A stretch of DNA of 64,000 nt from DIGJ01 sp041821315 (GCA_041821315.1 JBGUEO010000026.1:1-64000); one strand, 5' to 3'. Positions 18,865 through 27,904 are shown, counted from the stretch's first letter. Notes: generated by a model from the sequence alone, not told the origin. Translations and numbers: made by a program.

Positions 18865-19833
18865 ATGAAATTTCAGGAAACAAAGGAAGAAGAACAGATG
18901 TTTTTATTGGCAGAAACAAAAGAATGTAGTGTCTTTCAAATGAAAAATAGTACTGGAGAAGGTATTATGACCATGTATCAGGTGTTTCCAGGAGCAAGCA
19001 TTTCTTATAATGATTATCATATGGAAAGCTTTGACTCCACTTTTACCACAAATCGAAATCTGTTCTGTATAGATCATTGTAGAGAAGGCAGGTTGGAATA
19101 TGCATCTGCACAAGGAGCTTTTTCTTATTTTGAAGCGGGAGATTTGAAATTAGATCGAAGAATTACGCATCAGGGACATTTTGAGTTTCCACTTTCGCAT
19201 TATCATGGATTGATGATTACGTTTGATGTGGATCAGGTTAGAACGAATTTAAGAGAAGAAATAAAGGATTTTCCGGTTGATATATTAAGTTTACAAAAAA
19301 AATTCTGTAACGGAAAACAGCCGATGATAATTCATAACGCCCCTGCGATTGAACACATTTTCAGTGAACTATATATGGTTCCAGAAAAGATACGTATCCC
19401 CTATTTTAAAATTAAAATATTCGAACTATTACTCTATCTTGATGTGCTGGAGCTTCCAAAGACCAGGGAAGAAAAACCTTATTTTTATAAAAATCAAGTG
19501 GAGAAAATAAAAGCGATGCATAAATTACTGACAAATAATATAGAAAGACATTATACACAAGAGGAATTATCCGAGCAATTTGACATCCCACTCACACCAA
19601 TGAAAAATTGTTTTAAAAATGTCTATGGAAGTCCGATTAATACATATATGAGAATATATCGGATGAATCAGGCGGCAGTATTATTAAAAAATCAAAGTGG
19701 TATGAGTGTTACGGATATTGCAGGTAAAGTAGGGTATGACAGTCCTGGTAAGTTCTCAGTTGCATTTAAAATGATTATAGGGAAATCACCATTGGAATAC
19801 CGTAAAATATTTGGTCCAAATGGAATAAAGTAG
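18865..19833 (+). CDS. AraC-family transcriptional regulator, inside cassette C
   Basis: The product is 322 residues. The N-terminal sensor domain ('DHCREGRLEYAS ... FEAGDLKLDRR') resembles that of the cassette A regulator, and the C-terminal helix-turn-helix pair ends 'KVGYDSPGKFSVAFKMIIG ... PLEYRK'. The ATG at 18865 lies after GAGGGGGA; an upstream in-frame ATG (18808) lacks a binding site. Unlike cassettes A and B, the regulator sits between the ECF genes and the ABC pair and is followed by a hairpin. It may therefore control the ABC pair separately, or autoregulate as part of the operon. Confidence 0.87.
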   Translation: MKFQETKEEEQMFLLAETKECSVFQMKNSTGEGIMTMYQVFPGASISYNDYHMESFDSTFTTNRNLFCIDHCREGRLEYASAQGAFSYFEAGDLKLDRRITHQGHFEFPLSHYHGLMITFDVDQVRTNLREEIKDFPVDILSLQKKFCNGKQPMIIHNAPAIEHIFSELYMVPEKIRIPYFKIKIFELLLYLDVLELPKTREEKPYFYKNQVEKIKAMHKLLTNNIERHYTQEELSEQFDIPLTPMKNCFKNVYGSPINTYMRIYRMNQAAVLLKNQSGMSVTDIAGKVGYDSPGKFSVAFKMIIGKSPLEYRKIFGPNGIK

Positions 19834-19873
19834 TCTGTATGGAGAAGAAAAAAGTATGATCAATCATTATGAT

Positions 19874-19903
19874 ATGGGTAGTCGGAGAATTCTGACTATC
19901 CAT
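19874..19903 (+). terminator. Terminator-like hairpin between AraC and the ABC pair
   Basis: ATGGGTAGTC pairs with GACTATCCAT (one G-T pair) and a TTTTTAATTTT tract follows. It would end or attenuate the message from the ECF-AraC half of cassette C. Confidence 0.65.
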
Positions 19904-19958
19904 TTTTAATTTTATGGGAAGACAGAAAACAATGTAGAACTGAAGGAGAATATTGTAA

Positions 19959-21743
19959 ATGAAAAAGAAAAAAGAGAATTGGCTTTCCAGTCTGATGAAT
20001 TATGCAGATGGAAGCAAAGGGAAGCTTATGCTGTCTGTGTTGTTGTCAGTAATAAGCATTGTAACAAATCTTGTACCATATTACTGTGTGTACAGAATAA
20101 TTGCATTATATACAGAAAACAATGTGACAAATGATGCCTTGGTTTATTGGGGTGTACTGATCCTTGTGGCTTATGCAGTGAAAGTGACCGCATTTGGTCT
20201 TTCGACGGGGATTTCACACCAGGTGGCTTATCATATTCTAGAAAAATTGAGACTTCGTATTTTGGATGCATTTATGCATGCACCGCTTGGAGAAGTCACA
20301 GGACATTCGATTGGGGAGATTAAAAATGTCATGGTCGATAAAATAGAGAATATCGAACCTCCATTGGCACATATGATTCCAGAAGGTGCCGGACACGCGG
20401 TTCTTCCATTGGTAAGTTTTACCGGACTTTTTATCATAGACTGGAGAGTTGCACTTGCTTCATTGGTTACCTTGCCGCTTGCGTTTATATGTATGATACT
20501 TACCTATAAAATCAGCGGAAAGAATTTTGACAAATATAACAAGGCCAATAGTTATATGAATAGTACGATTGTCGAGTACATTGAAGGGATTGAAGTAATT
20601 AAGGCATTTGGGCGGGAAGGAGTTTCCTATGAAAAATATGCAAAGTCAATAACGGATTACCGTGATTTTATCTTAAAATGGCTTTCTTCTACCTGGATTA
20701 CAATGAAATTAACATTTGCAATTTTTCCATCTACACTGCTTGGAACACTTCCTGTTGGACTACTGTTATACAGTAAGGGAATTCTTTTCCCCGCACAGGT
20801 AGCACTTTGCTGCATGCTGTCCATGTCTATGATTGGTTCCTTAGCAAAACTTGAGGTATTTGGAGAAGGAATAAGGGAAATGCAGTTTAACATAGACAAT
20901 TTACAGCAGTTTCTTAATATACCATCCTTACCGGAAGCAAAAAATAATGTAAAACTAGATAAATTTGATATCAATTTTCGTAATGTTACATTTTCTTATA
21001 ATAGAAAAGAAGAAAATGAGGTATTACATGGAATTAACATGAATTTGATACAGGGAAGCTTCACAGCACTGGTAGGACCTTCTGGTGGGGGTAAGTCAAC
21101 AATTGCCAAACTACTTGCACGTTTTTGGGACGTAACAGGGGGGGCTATTGAGATAGCAGGCATAAACATACAAGATATTCCACTTAAGCAACTTGCAGAT
21201 ACGATCAGCTTTGTTACACAGGATAATTTCCTTTTTCGATGTTCTCTGCTTGAGAATATCCGACTGGGGAATCCAAAAGCATCTGATGAGGCGGTATATG
21301 CTGCGGCCAAAGCAGCCCAGTGTGACGAGTTCATTCGTAAACTAGAAAAAGGATATGAAACTCCTGCAGGAGAAGCAGGAAAAAGATTATCAGGTGGAGA
21401 AAAACAGCGTATTGCGATTGCGAGAATGATATTAAAAAATGCACCAATTGTCATTTTGGATGAGGCCACTGCTTTTACTGATCCGGAAAATGAAGAAAAG
21501 ATTCAACGTAGTATTGCAGCGCTTACAAAAGGGAAAACGCTTCTTGTGATTGCACACCGCCTTTCTACCATTAAAAATGCAGATAATATCGTGGTACTTA
21601 AAAATGGTAGTATTTGCGCAGAAGGAAGGCAGAAAGAATTACTTGAAAATTCACCATTGTATGCAGATATGTGGCAAGCTCATATAGGAGCAAAGTCATG
21701 GTCTGTTGGGGTAGAGGGAAAGGAAGTAGCAAACAATGTTTAA
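19959..21743 (+). CDS. Exporter-fold ABC half-transporter 1 (cassette C)
   Basis: The product is 594 residues with a six-helix membrane domain ('EYIEGIEVIKAFGREG' in the intracellular loop) and an ATPase with Walker A GPSGGGKST (about residue 372), signature LSGGEKQR, Walker B 'IVILDEAT' and 'IAHRL'. A GAAGGAGAA site precedes the ATG by 11 bases. It is most similar to the first ABC protein of cassette A (shared 'AHMIPE/AHVIPE' and 'ILPSTLL/IFPSTLL'). It overlaps the next gene by eight bases, which supports a heterodimer. Confidence 0.83.
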   Translation: MKKKKENWLSSLMNYADGSKGKLMLSVLLSVISIVTNLVPYYCVYRIIALYTENNVTNDALVYWGVLILVAYAVKVTAFGLSTGISHQVAYHILEKLRLRILDAFMHAPLGEVTGHSIGEIKNVMVDKIENIEPPLAHMIPEGAGHAVLPLVSFTGLFIIDWRVALASLVTLPLAFICMILTYKISGKNFDKYNKANSYMNSTIVEYIEGIEVIKAFGREGVSYEKYAKSITDYRDFILKWLSSTWITMKLTFAIFPSTLLGTLPVGLLLYSKGILFPAQVALCCMLSMSMIGSLAKLEVFGEGIREMQFNIDNLQQFLNIPSLPEAKNNVKLDKFDINFRNVTFSYNRKEENEVLHGINMNLIQGSFTALVGPSGGGKSTIAKLLARFWDVTGGAIEIAGINIQDIPLKQLADTISFVTQDNFLFRCSLLENIRLGNPKASDEAVYAAAKAAQCDEFIRKLEKGYETPAGEAGKRLSGGEKQRIAIARMILKNAPIVILDEATAFTDPENEEKIQRSIAALTKGKTLLVIAHRLSTIKNADNIVVLKNGSICAEGRQKELLENSPLYADMWQAHIGAKSWSVGVEGKEVANNV

Positions 21744-23484
21744 AACTATAAAACGAATTATCGACTGGTGTGGTGAATTTAAAGGAAAATTATATATAGG
21801 ATTTCTTTTTTCCTTCTTTTCTGGATGGTTTGCGGCGATGCCTGTTATTATAGCAGCTTATACAATCGCTATGATGATTAAAGAGAGAAAAGGAGTAGGA
21901 AGATTTGATACAAAATGGATAGGACTCAGCATCATATTAATGATACTCTTTATATTTCTTCGTTTTCTGTTTGATTATTTCAGAGCCAGGTTTCAGGAAG
22001 CAATTAGTTATGAGCTGGTTTCCAGAGATAGACTTGTAATTGGTGACTTACTAAAACGGGTATCATTGGGATATTTTCAGAAGGTCAATACAGGCGATAT
22101 ATTAAGTTCCATCACAACAGGACTGCATACGTTAGAAAATATGGGGATTCGAATGGTGGATAATTTTATTGGAGGATATTTGAATTTCTTATGTATTTTT
22201 ATATGGATTGCTGTTATCAATCCTAAGGTATCTTTGATAACAATCGTAGCTATAGGAGGCTCCTTTATATTTTTGTTGGTAATTTCAAAGTATAGCGTAC
22301 AAAATGCACCCGTATCTGCCAAGGCGGATCGCGATCTAACCAATGCGGCAATTGAGTATGCCAGAGGACTACCTGTTGTAAAGTCTTTTGGACAGGATGG
22401 TGTAGCCATAGATTCTATGAAAAAAGCTTGCAGAGAGAGTAAAAGGATTCATTTGAAAATCGAATGGGGATTTGTACCCGCTAATTGCCTACATCTGTTC
22501 GTATTAAAAACAGGCTCCGTGTTTCTTGTGCTATCATCTGTTTATCTTGGATGGACGAATCAGATATCAATCACGAATATGCTGTTATTGACATTTTTGT
22601 CTTTTAGCGTATTTGCTTCCATTGAACCAATCAGCGATAGTGCACATGTATTAGGGGTAATTGAAGATGCGATGAATCAATTGGATGCCTTGAAATCGGA
22701 AGAAGTTATTGATGAGGGAGGTAGAGAAGTTTTGCTTACTCATTATGGAATTGAGTTTCAGGATGTATCTTTTGGTTATGATTCTAGATTGATACTTAAT
22801 CATGTAAGCTTTGTAATTCCAGAAAAATCGACAACGGCAATCGTTGGTTCCTCTGGTAGCGGGAAAACAACAATCTGCAATCTGATTGCAAAGTTCTATG
22901 ATGTAAATAGTGGAAGCATTGAAGTAGGTGGTGTGAATGTAAAGGAATTTACTTGTGACAGTTTGCTGTCGAATATCTCAATGGTATTTCAGAATGTATA
23001 TTTATTTCATGATACGATTCGTAATAATATCTGTTTTGGCAATCCGAATGCTACAACCGAGGAAATGATATGTGCAGCAAAAAAAGCGTGTTGTCATGAT
23101 TTTATCACTGCATTATCAGAAGGATACGATACAGTAATTGGAGAGGGTGGAGGAACTCTTTCGGGAGGGGAAAAACAAAGAATATCGATTGCAAGAGCGA
23201 TTCTTAAAGATGCACCAATTGTGATTCTGGATGAAGCCACTGCATCTGTTGACCCTGAAAATGAACACTATATTCAGGCGGCACTATCAGAACTGACGAA
23301 AGGAAAGACGATTGTCACAATTGCACACCGTCTGGCAACGATAGAGAATGCAGATCAGATTCTGGTTGTGGATCATGGAGAAATTGCGGAATATGGGACA
23401 CATAAAGAATTAGTTAAAAAAGAAGGTATTTATAAGAAATTTCTTGAAATACGCGAAAAGGCAGAAGGATGGAATATTATTTAA
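21736..23484 (+). CDS. Exporter-fold ABC half-transporter 2 (cassette C)
   Basis: The product is 582 residues: membrane domain, then ATPase with Walker A GSSGSGKTT (about residue 370), signature LSGGEKQR, Walker B 'IVILDEAT' and 'IAHRL'. The 'SMVFQNVYLFHDTIRNNICFGNPNAT' region and the 'GIYKKFLEIREKAEGWNI' end match the second ABC protein of cassette A closely. Together with the previous gene it forms the predicted YbtPQ/IrtAB-like dimer. A terminator lies about 170 bases downstream. Confidence 0.83.
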   Translation: MFKTIKRIIDWCGEFKGKLYIGFLFSFFSGWFAAMPVIIAAYTIAMMIKERKGVGRFDTKWIGLSIILMILFIFLRFLFDYFRARFQEAISYELVSRDRLVIGDLLKRVSLGYFQKVNTGDILSSITTGLHTLENMGIRMVDNFIGGYLNFLCIFIWIAVINPKVSLITIVAIGGSFIFLLVISKYSVQNAPVSAKADRDLTNAAIEYARGLPVVKSFGQDGVAIDSMKKACRESKRIHLKIEWGFVPANCLHLFVLKTGSVFLVLSSVYLGWTNQISITNMLLLTFLSFSVFASIEPISDSAHVLGVIEDAMNQLDALKSEEVIDEGGREVLLTHYGIEFQDVSFGYDSRLILNHVSFVIPEKSTTAIVGSSGSGKTTICNLIAKFYDVNSGSIEVGGVNVKEFTCDSLLSNISMVFQNVYLFHDTIRNNICFGNPNATTEEMICAAKKACCHDFITALSEGYDTVIGEGGGTLSGGEKQRISIARAILKDAPIVILDEATASVDPENEHYIQAALSELTKGKTIVTIAHRLATIENADQILVVDHGEIAEYGTHKELVKKEGIYKKFLEIREKAEGWNII

Positions 23485-23653
23485 AACATTTAACGATATG
23501 TCAATACTTGGTGTTAGTATTAAAAATACGGAAAACCTATTAGATTAAAACAGAAGTGAAATTTTATATGTTTAATAAGGTAGTATTTAATATAGTTTAT
23601 TTTGATTATTTCTAGAAACTAAACAGGAACGGATATTTTTGAAATGGAAGTAA

Positions 23654-23695
23654 AAAAGCAATACGGAAGTATGAAACCGACCGTATTGCTTTTTC
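23654..23695. terminator. Strong terminator downstream of cassette C
   Basis: AAAAAGCAATACGG and CCGTATTGCTTTTT form a 14-bp stem around a 14-base loop. The flanking A- and T-runs make it usable from both sides, including for the leftward DtxR remnant. Confidence 0.8.
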
Positions 23696-23961
23696 AAACC
23701 CCTATTTTATAAAAATAGTTTTTTAAACATTGATAACTTTTATTGCTTATAACGTGTTCTATTCTACAAGCACCATCGGCAGCTGTCTCTTTGTCGACAC
23801 CGGTAGCTATGAGCAGATTAGTAATTTTTTTACTGCAACACTAATACTTGATTTCTTAAAATTAAATTCATTAGCGAGGTCAATAAACGAACATGACCTT
23901 GTTTTTCTTGTAAAACAAGAATAGTTTCTAAATAATTTTCTGCGGATTCTTTTATTTGCAT
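23694..23961 (-). pseudogene. DtxR/MntR-family metal-dependent repressor, decayed and internally deleted
   Basis: On the minus strand an ATG opens 'MQIKESAENYLETILVLQEK', the typical DtxR-family start. After a frameshift come 'IDLANEFNFKKSSISVAVKK', the winged-helix recognition region, and after another shift 'TGVDKETAADGACRIEHVIS', the family's metal-binding/dimerisation segment. The central part and the rest of the C-terminus are missing. The gene can no longer make a repressor. Its position next to dyad-controlled genes makes a DtxR-family protein the leading candidate to bind GTTAG-N6-CTAAC; a working copy would have to be elsewhere. Confidence 0.78.
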
Positions 23962-24073
23962 GATTTATATCTCAATTCTCTATATAAAAGTATTTTACTT
24001 AATAATAGAAAATTTATCAAGGGAAATTGACAGGGATGATTCATAAGAGGCAACTAGTGGCTGTAATGAGATA

Positions 24074-24120
24074 TTGGCACGGGCAAAACATATGGTAGAC
24101 TATGGTTAGGTAGAACTAAC
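24074..24120 (+). promoter_or_regulatory. Promoter with GTTAG-N6-CTAAC operator before a broken ABC gene
   Basis: TTGGCA (24074-24079) and TAGACT (24096-24101) are 16 bases apart. GTTAG (24105-24109), GTAGAA and CTAAC (24116-24120) follow. The operator ends four bases before an ATG with no ribosome binding site, so a deletion has probably joined this control region to the middle of another cassette. Confidence 0.65.
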
Positions 24121-24124
24121 TAAT

Positions 24125-25357
24125 ATGTTAAAGGCATTTGTATCAGTGACACTATCTGATCTCGTGTTAATGTTCCCAGTAGGACTTCTGTATTATCTGG
24201 TTGGAGATTTTCTGAATGATACCATTTCTAGTGCATGGGTTCCATTTTACCTGATTGGAAGTATCATTTGTCTGGTGCTGATAGCAATTACTACATACGT
24301 GCAGTATAACGCGACATTTTTTGCAGCTTACGTAGAGAGCGGTGTTCGAAGAACAACTCTTGCAGAGAAGCTTCGTAAACTTCCATTATCATTCTTTGGA
24401 AAGAAGGATCTGGCAGATTTGACTAGCACAATTATGTCAGATTGTGTAACCTTGGAAACAGTTCGTGACTTAAAGGCAAACAATGCTCAGGCAGAGTACA
24501 TGAATGGTCTAGAAAAGAAAATCCGTGCTGTTGAAAGCCATGCTATTGTAAATGGCAGTCTGGATGTTCTAACATATTTCATGTTTCTACTACTGGTATC
24601 AAGACTTTATGACCCAATGCAAATTTCTTTACAGAATCTGGCTGCAATCATAGCTGCAGAGGTTCAGTGTGAACGAATGGATGAAATCTTATCCGCAAAG
24701 ACACTGACAGGAGAAGAAAAACTAACCAATAGGGGGTCAGACATTGTATTTAAACACGTGGGATTCACCTATAATGGAGAAAAGTCTGTTCTGTCTGACG
24801 TATCCTTTACTGCAAAGCAGGGAGAAGTGACTGCCCTTATTGGACCATCCGGTGGTGGAAAGACTACCGTATCAAGATTGGCTGCACGTTTTTGGGATAT
24901 TAACAAAGGGAAAATAAAAGTTGGTGGAATGAATGTATCAAAGGTTGATCCAGAAACTCTGATGTCGCTCTATGCAATTGTTTTTCAGGATGTGCCCCTT
25001 TTTAATAATACGGTTTTGGAAAATATCCGTATCGGATGAAAGGATGCAACGGATGAAGAGGTAATAGCAGCTGCAAAACTGGCACACTGTGATGAGTTTG
25101 CTGAGAAAATGCCAGAAAAATGGAACACCATGATTGGTGAAAATGGTTCAGAGTTATCTGGAGGAGAACGGCAGAGAATTTCTATTGCAAGAGCATTTTT
25201 AAAGAATGCACCTATTATTCTGCTGGATGAAGCTACAGCATCCCTAGCAGTAAGAACAGGTGATGAAAACATACCCTACAAAGAGTATGCTATGAAAGCT
25301 AGGGATGAATTTAAAAAATTACGCTGTGAGCTTTATCAGTATTTCGGAAAAGAGTAG
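24125..25357 (+). pseudogene. Exporter-fold ABC half-transporter pseudogene
   Basis: The first 304 codons encode part of a membrane domain with an internal gap (the helices after 'STIMSDCVTLET' are missing; the text resumes at 'VRDLKANNAQAEY') and an ATPase start with GPSGGGKTT. A TGA follows 'VLENIRIG', after which the frame continues with 'LSGGERQRISIARAF' and 'IILLDEATAS'. The H-loop region is replaced by an unrelated tail ('VRTGDENIPYKEYAMKARDEF') of unknown origin. It lacks a ribosome binding site. It is probably the residue of a fourth ECF/ABC cassette. Confidence 0.8.
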
Positions 25358-25639
25358 AACATCAGATATGCAAATCAAATCAAGATATGCTTCTGTTTCT
25401 GATTCTAGATTGAGTAACTTTGGTGGAGATATTGAATATGTACAAGAACGCAATTGACATATTATGAATTCCATCTGTGTTTTGCTGATACAATTTATCA
25501 ATAAGAGAAAAGACGTTGACACAAAAATTGATATTTGCTATCATAACATCGTTGTATAACATTACTATATGAAAAGGATAAAGAGACTGCATAAAGAAGA
25601 AATAATGGGACTATAGAGTTCTGATTTTTTTAATCAGAA

Positions 25640-25655
25640 GTTAGACAAAGCTAAC
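25640..25655 (+). promoter_or_regulatory. GTTAG-N6-CTAAC operator upstream of the GLUG protein gene
   Basis: GTTAG (25640-25644), ACAAAG and CTAAC (25651-25655) form a perfect dyad 66 bases before the start codon. The rest of 25358-25721 shows no gene I can recognise. Confidence 0.65.
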
Positions 25656-25721
25656 TAAAGTTCTATGAATGTAATCAAAACAAGTAAGCTGAAAAATATA
25701 TTTAAAATGGAGGATTAGGAA

Positions 25722-27005
25722 ATGAAAAGTAAGATAACAGCTTTATTAATGTCGTTAGCAATGGTGCTAGGAATGACTTTTGCTGGTGCAAGTTTGGATG
25801 TAAATACAGTATCGGCAAAAGCAATATTTGCTAGCGGAGAAGGAACAAAAGCAAATCCATATCAGATTTCATCTGTGAAGGAGTTGCAGAAGATGAATAA
25901 GAATCTCAAAGCATATTATGTGCTAAAGAATGATATTGATTTGAAAGGAGCAAGCTGGGAGAGTATTGGTGGTGTTACCATGAAAAACATGTCAAGTAAT
26001 GACATGTCAAAAAGTTTTTCAGGAAACTTCAATGGAAAAGGGCATACGATATCTAATGTGACTTGTACATCTGCAAAAGGAGAGCTAGCTGTAGGATTTT
26101 TTGAATGCAATACAGGGACAATTAGTAATGTAACCTTTAAGAATATTAAAGCTGCAGATGGTACCATGTCAACGGGAGGAGCTGCTGCACTCAACCTGGG
26201 AACCATAAAAAATGTAACACTAAAAGGTAACAATGAAATCTCAGGTACAAACTGTGTAGGCGGAGTCGTTGGTGGTAATATGGGAGGATCAATTACCAAG
26301 TGTACTGTTTCTGGTACAAAAATAAAAGTTACTGGTAGTAATGACTTTTCTGATGGTCAGATTATTCAGCAGGATACAGCAGAATGTGGCGGTCTGATTG
26401 TAGGCGGTGGTTTTCAAGGAATTGTGAATGATTGTAATGCAAAAGGAACTGTAACTGCCACTGGAAATGAAGCAGTTGGACTTGGTGGAATTGGTGGTTG
26501 TCTGCAATGCATGAAATCAATTTCAGGGAATGTTGCTAATGTAACAATCAAGACTAAAAATGCTTATGCAGTAGGTGGACTTTGTGGTTACGCTGGAATG
26601 GGTGATGATGGGACTGGAAAGATACAGGCACCTTGTAAGATTAAGAATTGCAAAGTGACGATAGACATCGATACTGATAAAGCAACACATGTTGGCGGCT
26701 TAGTTGGAACTGGTTTATATTATTATGGAATGGAAGACTGTTATGAGATTTCTGATTGTAGTGTGACAGGAAGTATTGATGGAGCAGTTACACCAGGCAC
26801 AGTCGCTGGAAGAGCTACAGGCAGTAAAATTGTATCCTGCAAGACCAGTGTTAAAGTGGATGGTGAAAAATCATCAACAAAGATTGGAACTACATACAAG
26901 CTATACCAAAGTGCAGATCAATATAAAGCTGGAAGTAAAAAGGCAGCAGAATATCTTTTGAAAAATATGTCAGGAACATATGAGGAGCAATTAAACGTGA
27001 AATGA
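25722..27005 (+). CDS. Secreted GLUG-repeat protein, dyad-controlled
   Basis: The product is 427 residues with an N-terminal signal peptide (hydrophobic core 'LLMSLAMVLGMTFAGA', likely cleavage near 'VSAKA'). A region like the GLUG/adhesin opening ('GEGTKANPYQISSVKELQKM', 'YYVLKNDIDLKG', 'FSGNFNGKGHTISN') follows, then a series of Gly-rich GLUG-type repeats ('VGFFECNTGTISNVTFKN', 'VGGVVGGNMGGSITKC', 'VGGLCGYAG'). There is no cell-wall sorting signal. It is free of stops and has an AGGAGGATTAGGA-type leader (GGAGGATTAGG). It lies between the dyad operator and FeoB remains. A role in metal or haem capture is an inference from context only. Confidence 0.75.
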   Translation: MKSKITALLMSLAMVLGMTFAGASLDVNTVSAKAIFASGEGTKANPYQISSVKELQKMNKNLKAYYVLKNDIDLKGASWESIGGVTMKNMSSNDMSKSFSGNFNGKGHTISNVTCTSAKGELAVGFFECNTGTISNVTFKNIKAADGTMSTGGAAALNLGTIKNVTLKGNNEISGTNCVGGVVGGNMGGSITKCTVSGTKIKVTGSNDFSDGQIIQQDTAECGGLIVGGGFQGIVNDCNAKGTVTATGNEAVGLGGIGGCLQCMKSISGNVANVTIKTKNAYAVGGLCGYAGMGDDGTGKIQAPCKIKNCKVTIDIDTDKATHVGGLVGTGLYYYGMEDCYEISDCSVTGSIDGAVTPGTVAGRATGSKIVSCKTSVKVDGEKSSTKIGTTYKLYQSADQYKAGSKKAAEYLLKNMSGTYEEQLNVK

Positions 27006-27235
27006 ATAATGCAAAGTGGTTCTGGTTTGCAATTGGATATCAAACAATTTTGGCATATCTTGTTTCTCTCTGTGTATTCCAGATTGGAACACTGATTACA
27101 ACAGGAACGTTTGGGATCGGTACAGTAGCCACATTTGTTATTATTATCAGATTTGTATATATGCTTTTCAGACCATATAAAGAAAGCAGAAAATTTACAA
27201 TGAATCTTCAATCAAGTGTAGGAGCAAAAAATTAG
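27002..27235 (+). pseudogene. feoB: FeoB C-terminal fragment (ferrous iron transporter)
   Basis: The 77 codons read as the last membrane helices of FeoB ('AKWFWFAIGYQTILAYLVSL', 'GTFGIGTVATFVII', 'MLFRPYKES'). The GTPase domain and most of the channel, normally some 600 residues or more, are absent. It begins inside the stop of the GLUG gene, so a deletion probably joined them. It cannot transport iron by itself. Confidence 0.75.
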
Positions 27236-27338
27236 TGTAAAAGAATTCCAAATGAACCGGAATGCCATGGAAGAACTTGTGATGTTCGTGCAAAGGCACA
27301 CACCTTGTCCTTCTAGACATAAGTAAACATGCATAGGA

Positions 27339-27491
27339 ATGGAGGTAAATATAGGAACAGTGCTTGTATTATTAGGAATGATAGGTGTTATTTCGTTGAT
27401 AATTCGAAACATGATAAAAGATAAAAAAGAAGGAAAATCAGTAATATGCGGTGGAGACTGTAAACGGTGCAGAGGTCAATGCTCACATTAG
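27339..27491 (+). pseudogene. FeoB-associated Cys-rich membrane protein, start codon apparently lost
   Basis: The reading frame holds one membrane helix ('GTVLVLLGMIGVISLIIRNM'), a basic stretch (KDKKEGKS) and a Cys cluster (CGGDCKRCRGQCSH), as in the small proteins encoded after FeoB. A GGAGGT site is well placed for a start at 27351, but that codon is ATA. The only in-frame ATG (27339) overlaps the binding site itself. It is therefore probably not translated efficiently. Confidence 0.65.
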
Positions 27492-27595
27492 CATAAGTAG
27501 AAGCCGATAGATTGGAGGAGGTGGTATATTTGACTGATAATCAATCGAATTCTGAGTAGAAGAAAAATTGTGAATCTAAAAATTATCATAGAACA

Positions 27596-27847
27596 ATGAT
27601 GCAAAAAAATATGATTATAGAAAAGTTAAGGGATCAGAGATATAGAATCACAAAGCAGAGAGTGAGAATCATAGATATCATTTTGGAAAATGACTGCTCT
27701 TGTTGTAAAGAGCGAGAATGGGTAGAACGTATGACTGGAGCTGGCGCTAATATCATTGGTGGTGAAGGGCTGATTTGTAAGAAAGTCCCAGATGATGAAA
27801 TACTTAGTAAATGCAAAAGTCTTGGAAAACAGATGGTATATATGTAA
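27596..27847 (+). pseudogene. Chimera of a Fur-family N-terminus and a flavodoxin C-terminus
   Basis: The first half ('LRDQRYRITKQRVRIIDIIL', 'ENDCSCCKE') is the start of a Fur-family metal regulator. The second half ('GAGANIIGGEGLICKKVPDD', 'LSKCKSLGKQM') is the end of a short flavodoxin. An internal deletion has fused two once-neighbouring genes in frame. Neither the Fur DNA-binding/metal core nor the flavodoxin FMN loops remain, so no function is expected. Both families are classic iron-responsive genes. Confidence 0.65.
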
Positions 27848-27875
27848 AATAACTATTTTTTTGTGCGAAATCATA

Positions 27876-27904
27876 GAGCCGCTACATAATAAATGTGACG
27901 GCTC
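27876..27904 (+). terminator. Hairpin after the Fur-flavodoxin scar
   Basis: GAGCCG and CGGCTC pair, with TACAT/ATGTG extending the stem. The tail is CCCTTC rather than a T-run, so it is a weak terminator or leader structure. Confidence 0.45.

Noticed and set aside
4259..23484. Reading the exporter-fold ABC proteins as multidrug exporters
   Set aside because: The sequence motifs alone allow it, but the repeated linkage to ECF importers, AraC regulators and a metal-type operator fits YbtPQ/IrtAB-like uptake better. Kept as an alternative in the gene entries.
23730..23924. 64-residue plus-strand frame downstream of cassette C
   Set aside because: It lies antisense to the recognisable DtxR remnant and has no ribosome binding site; it is a shadow.
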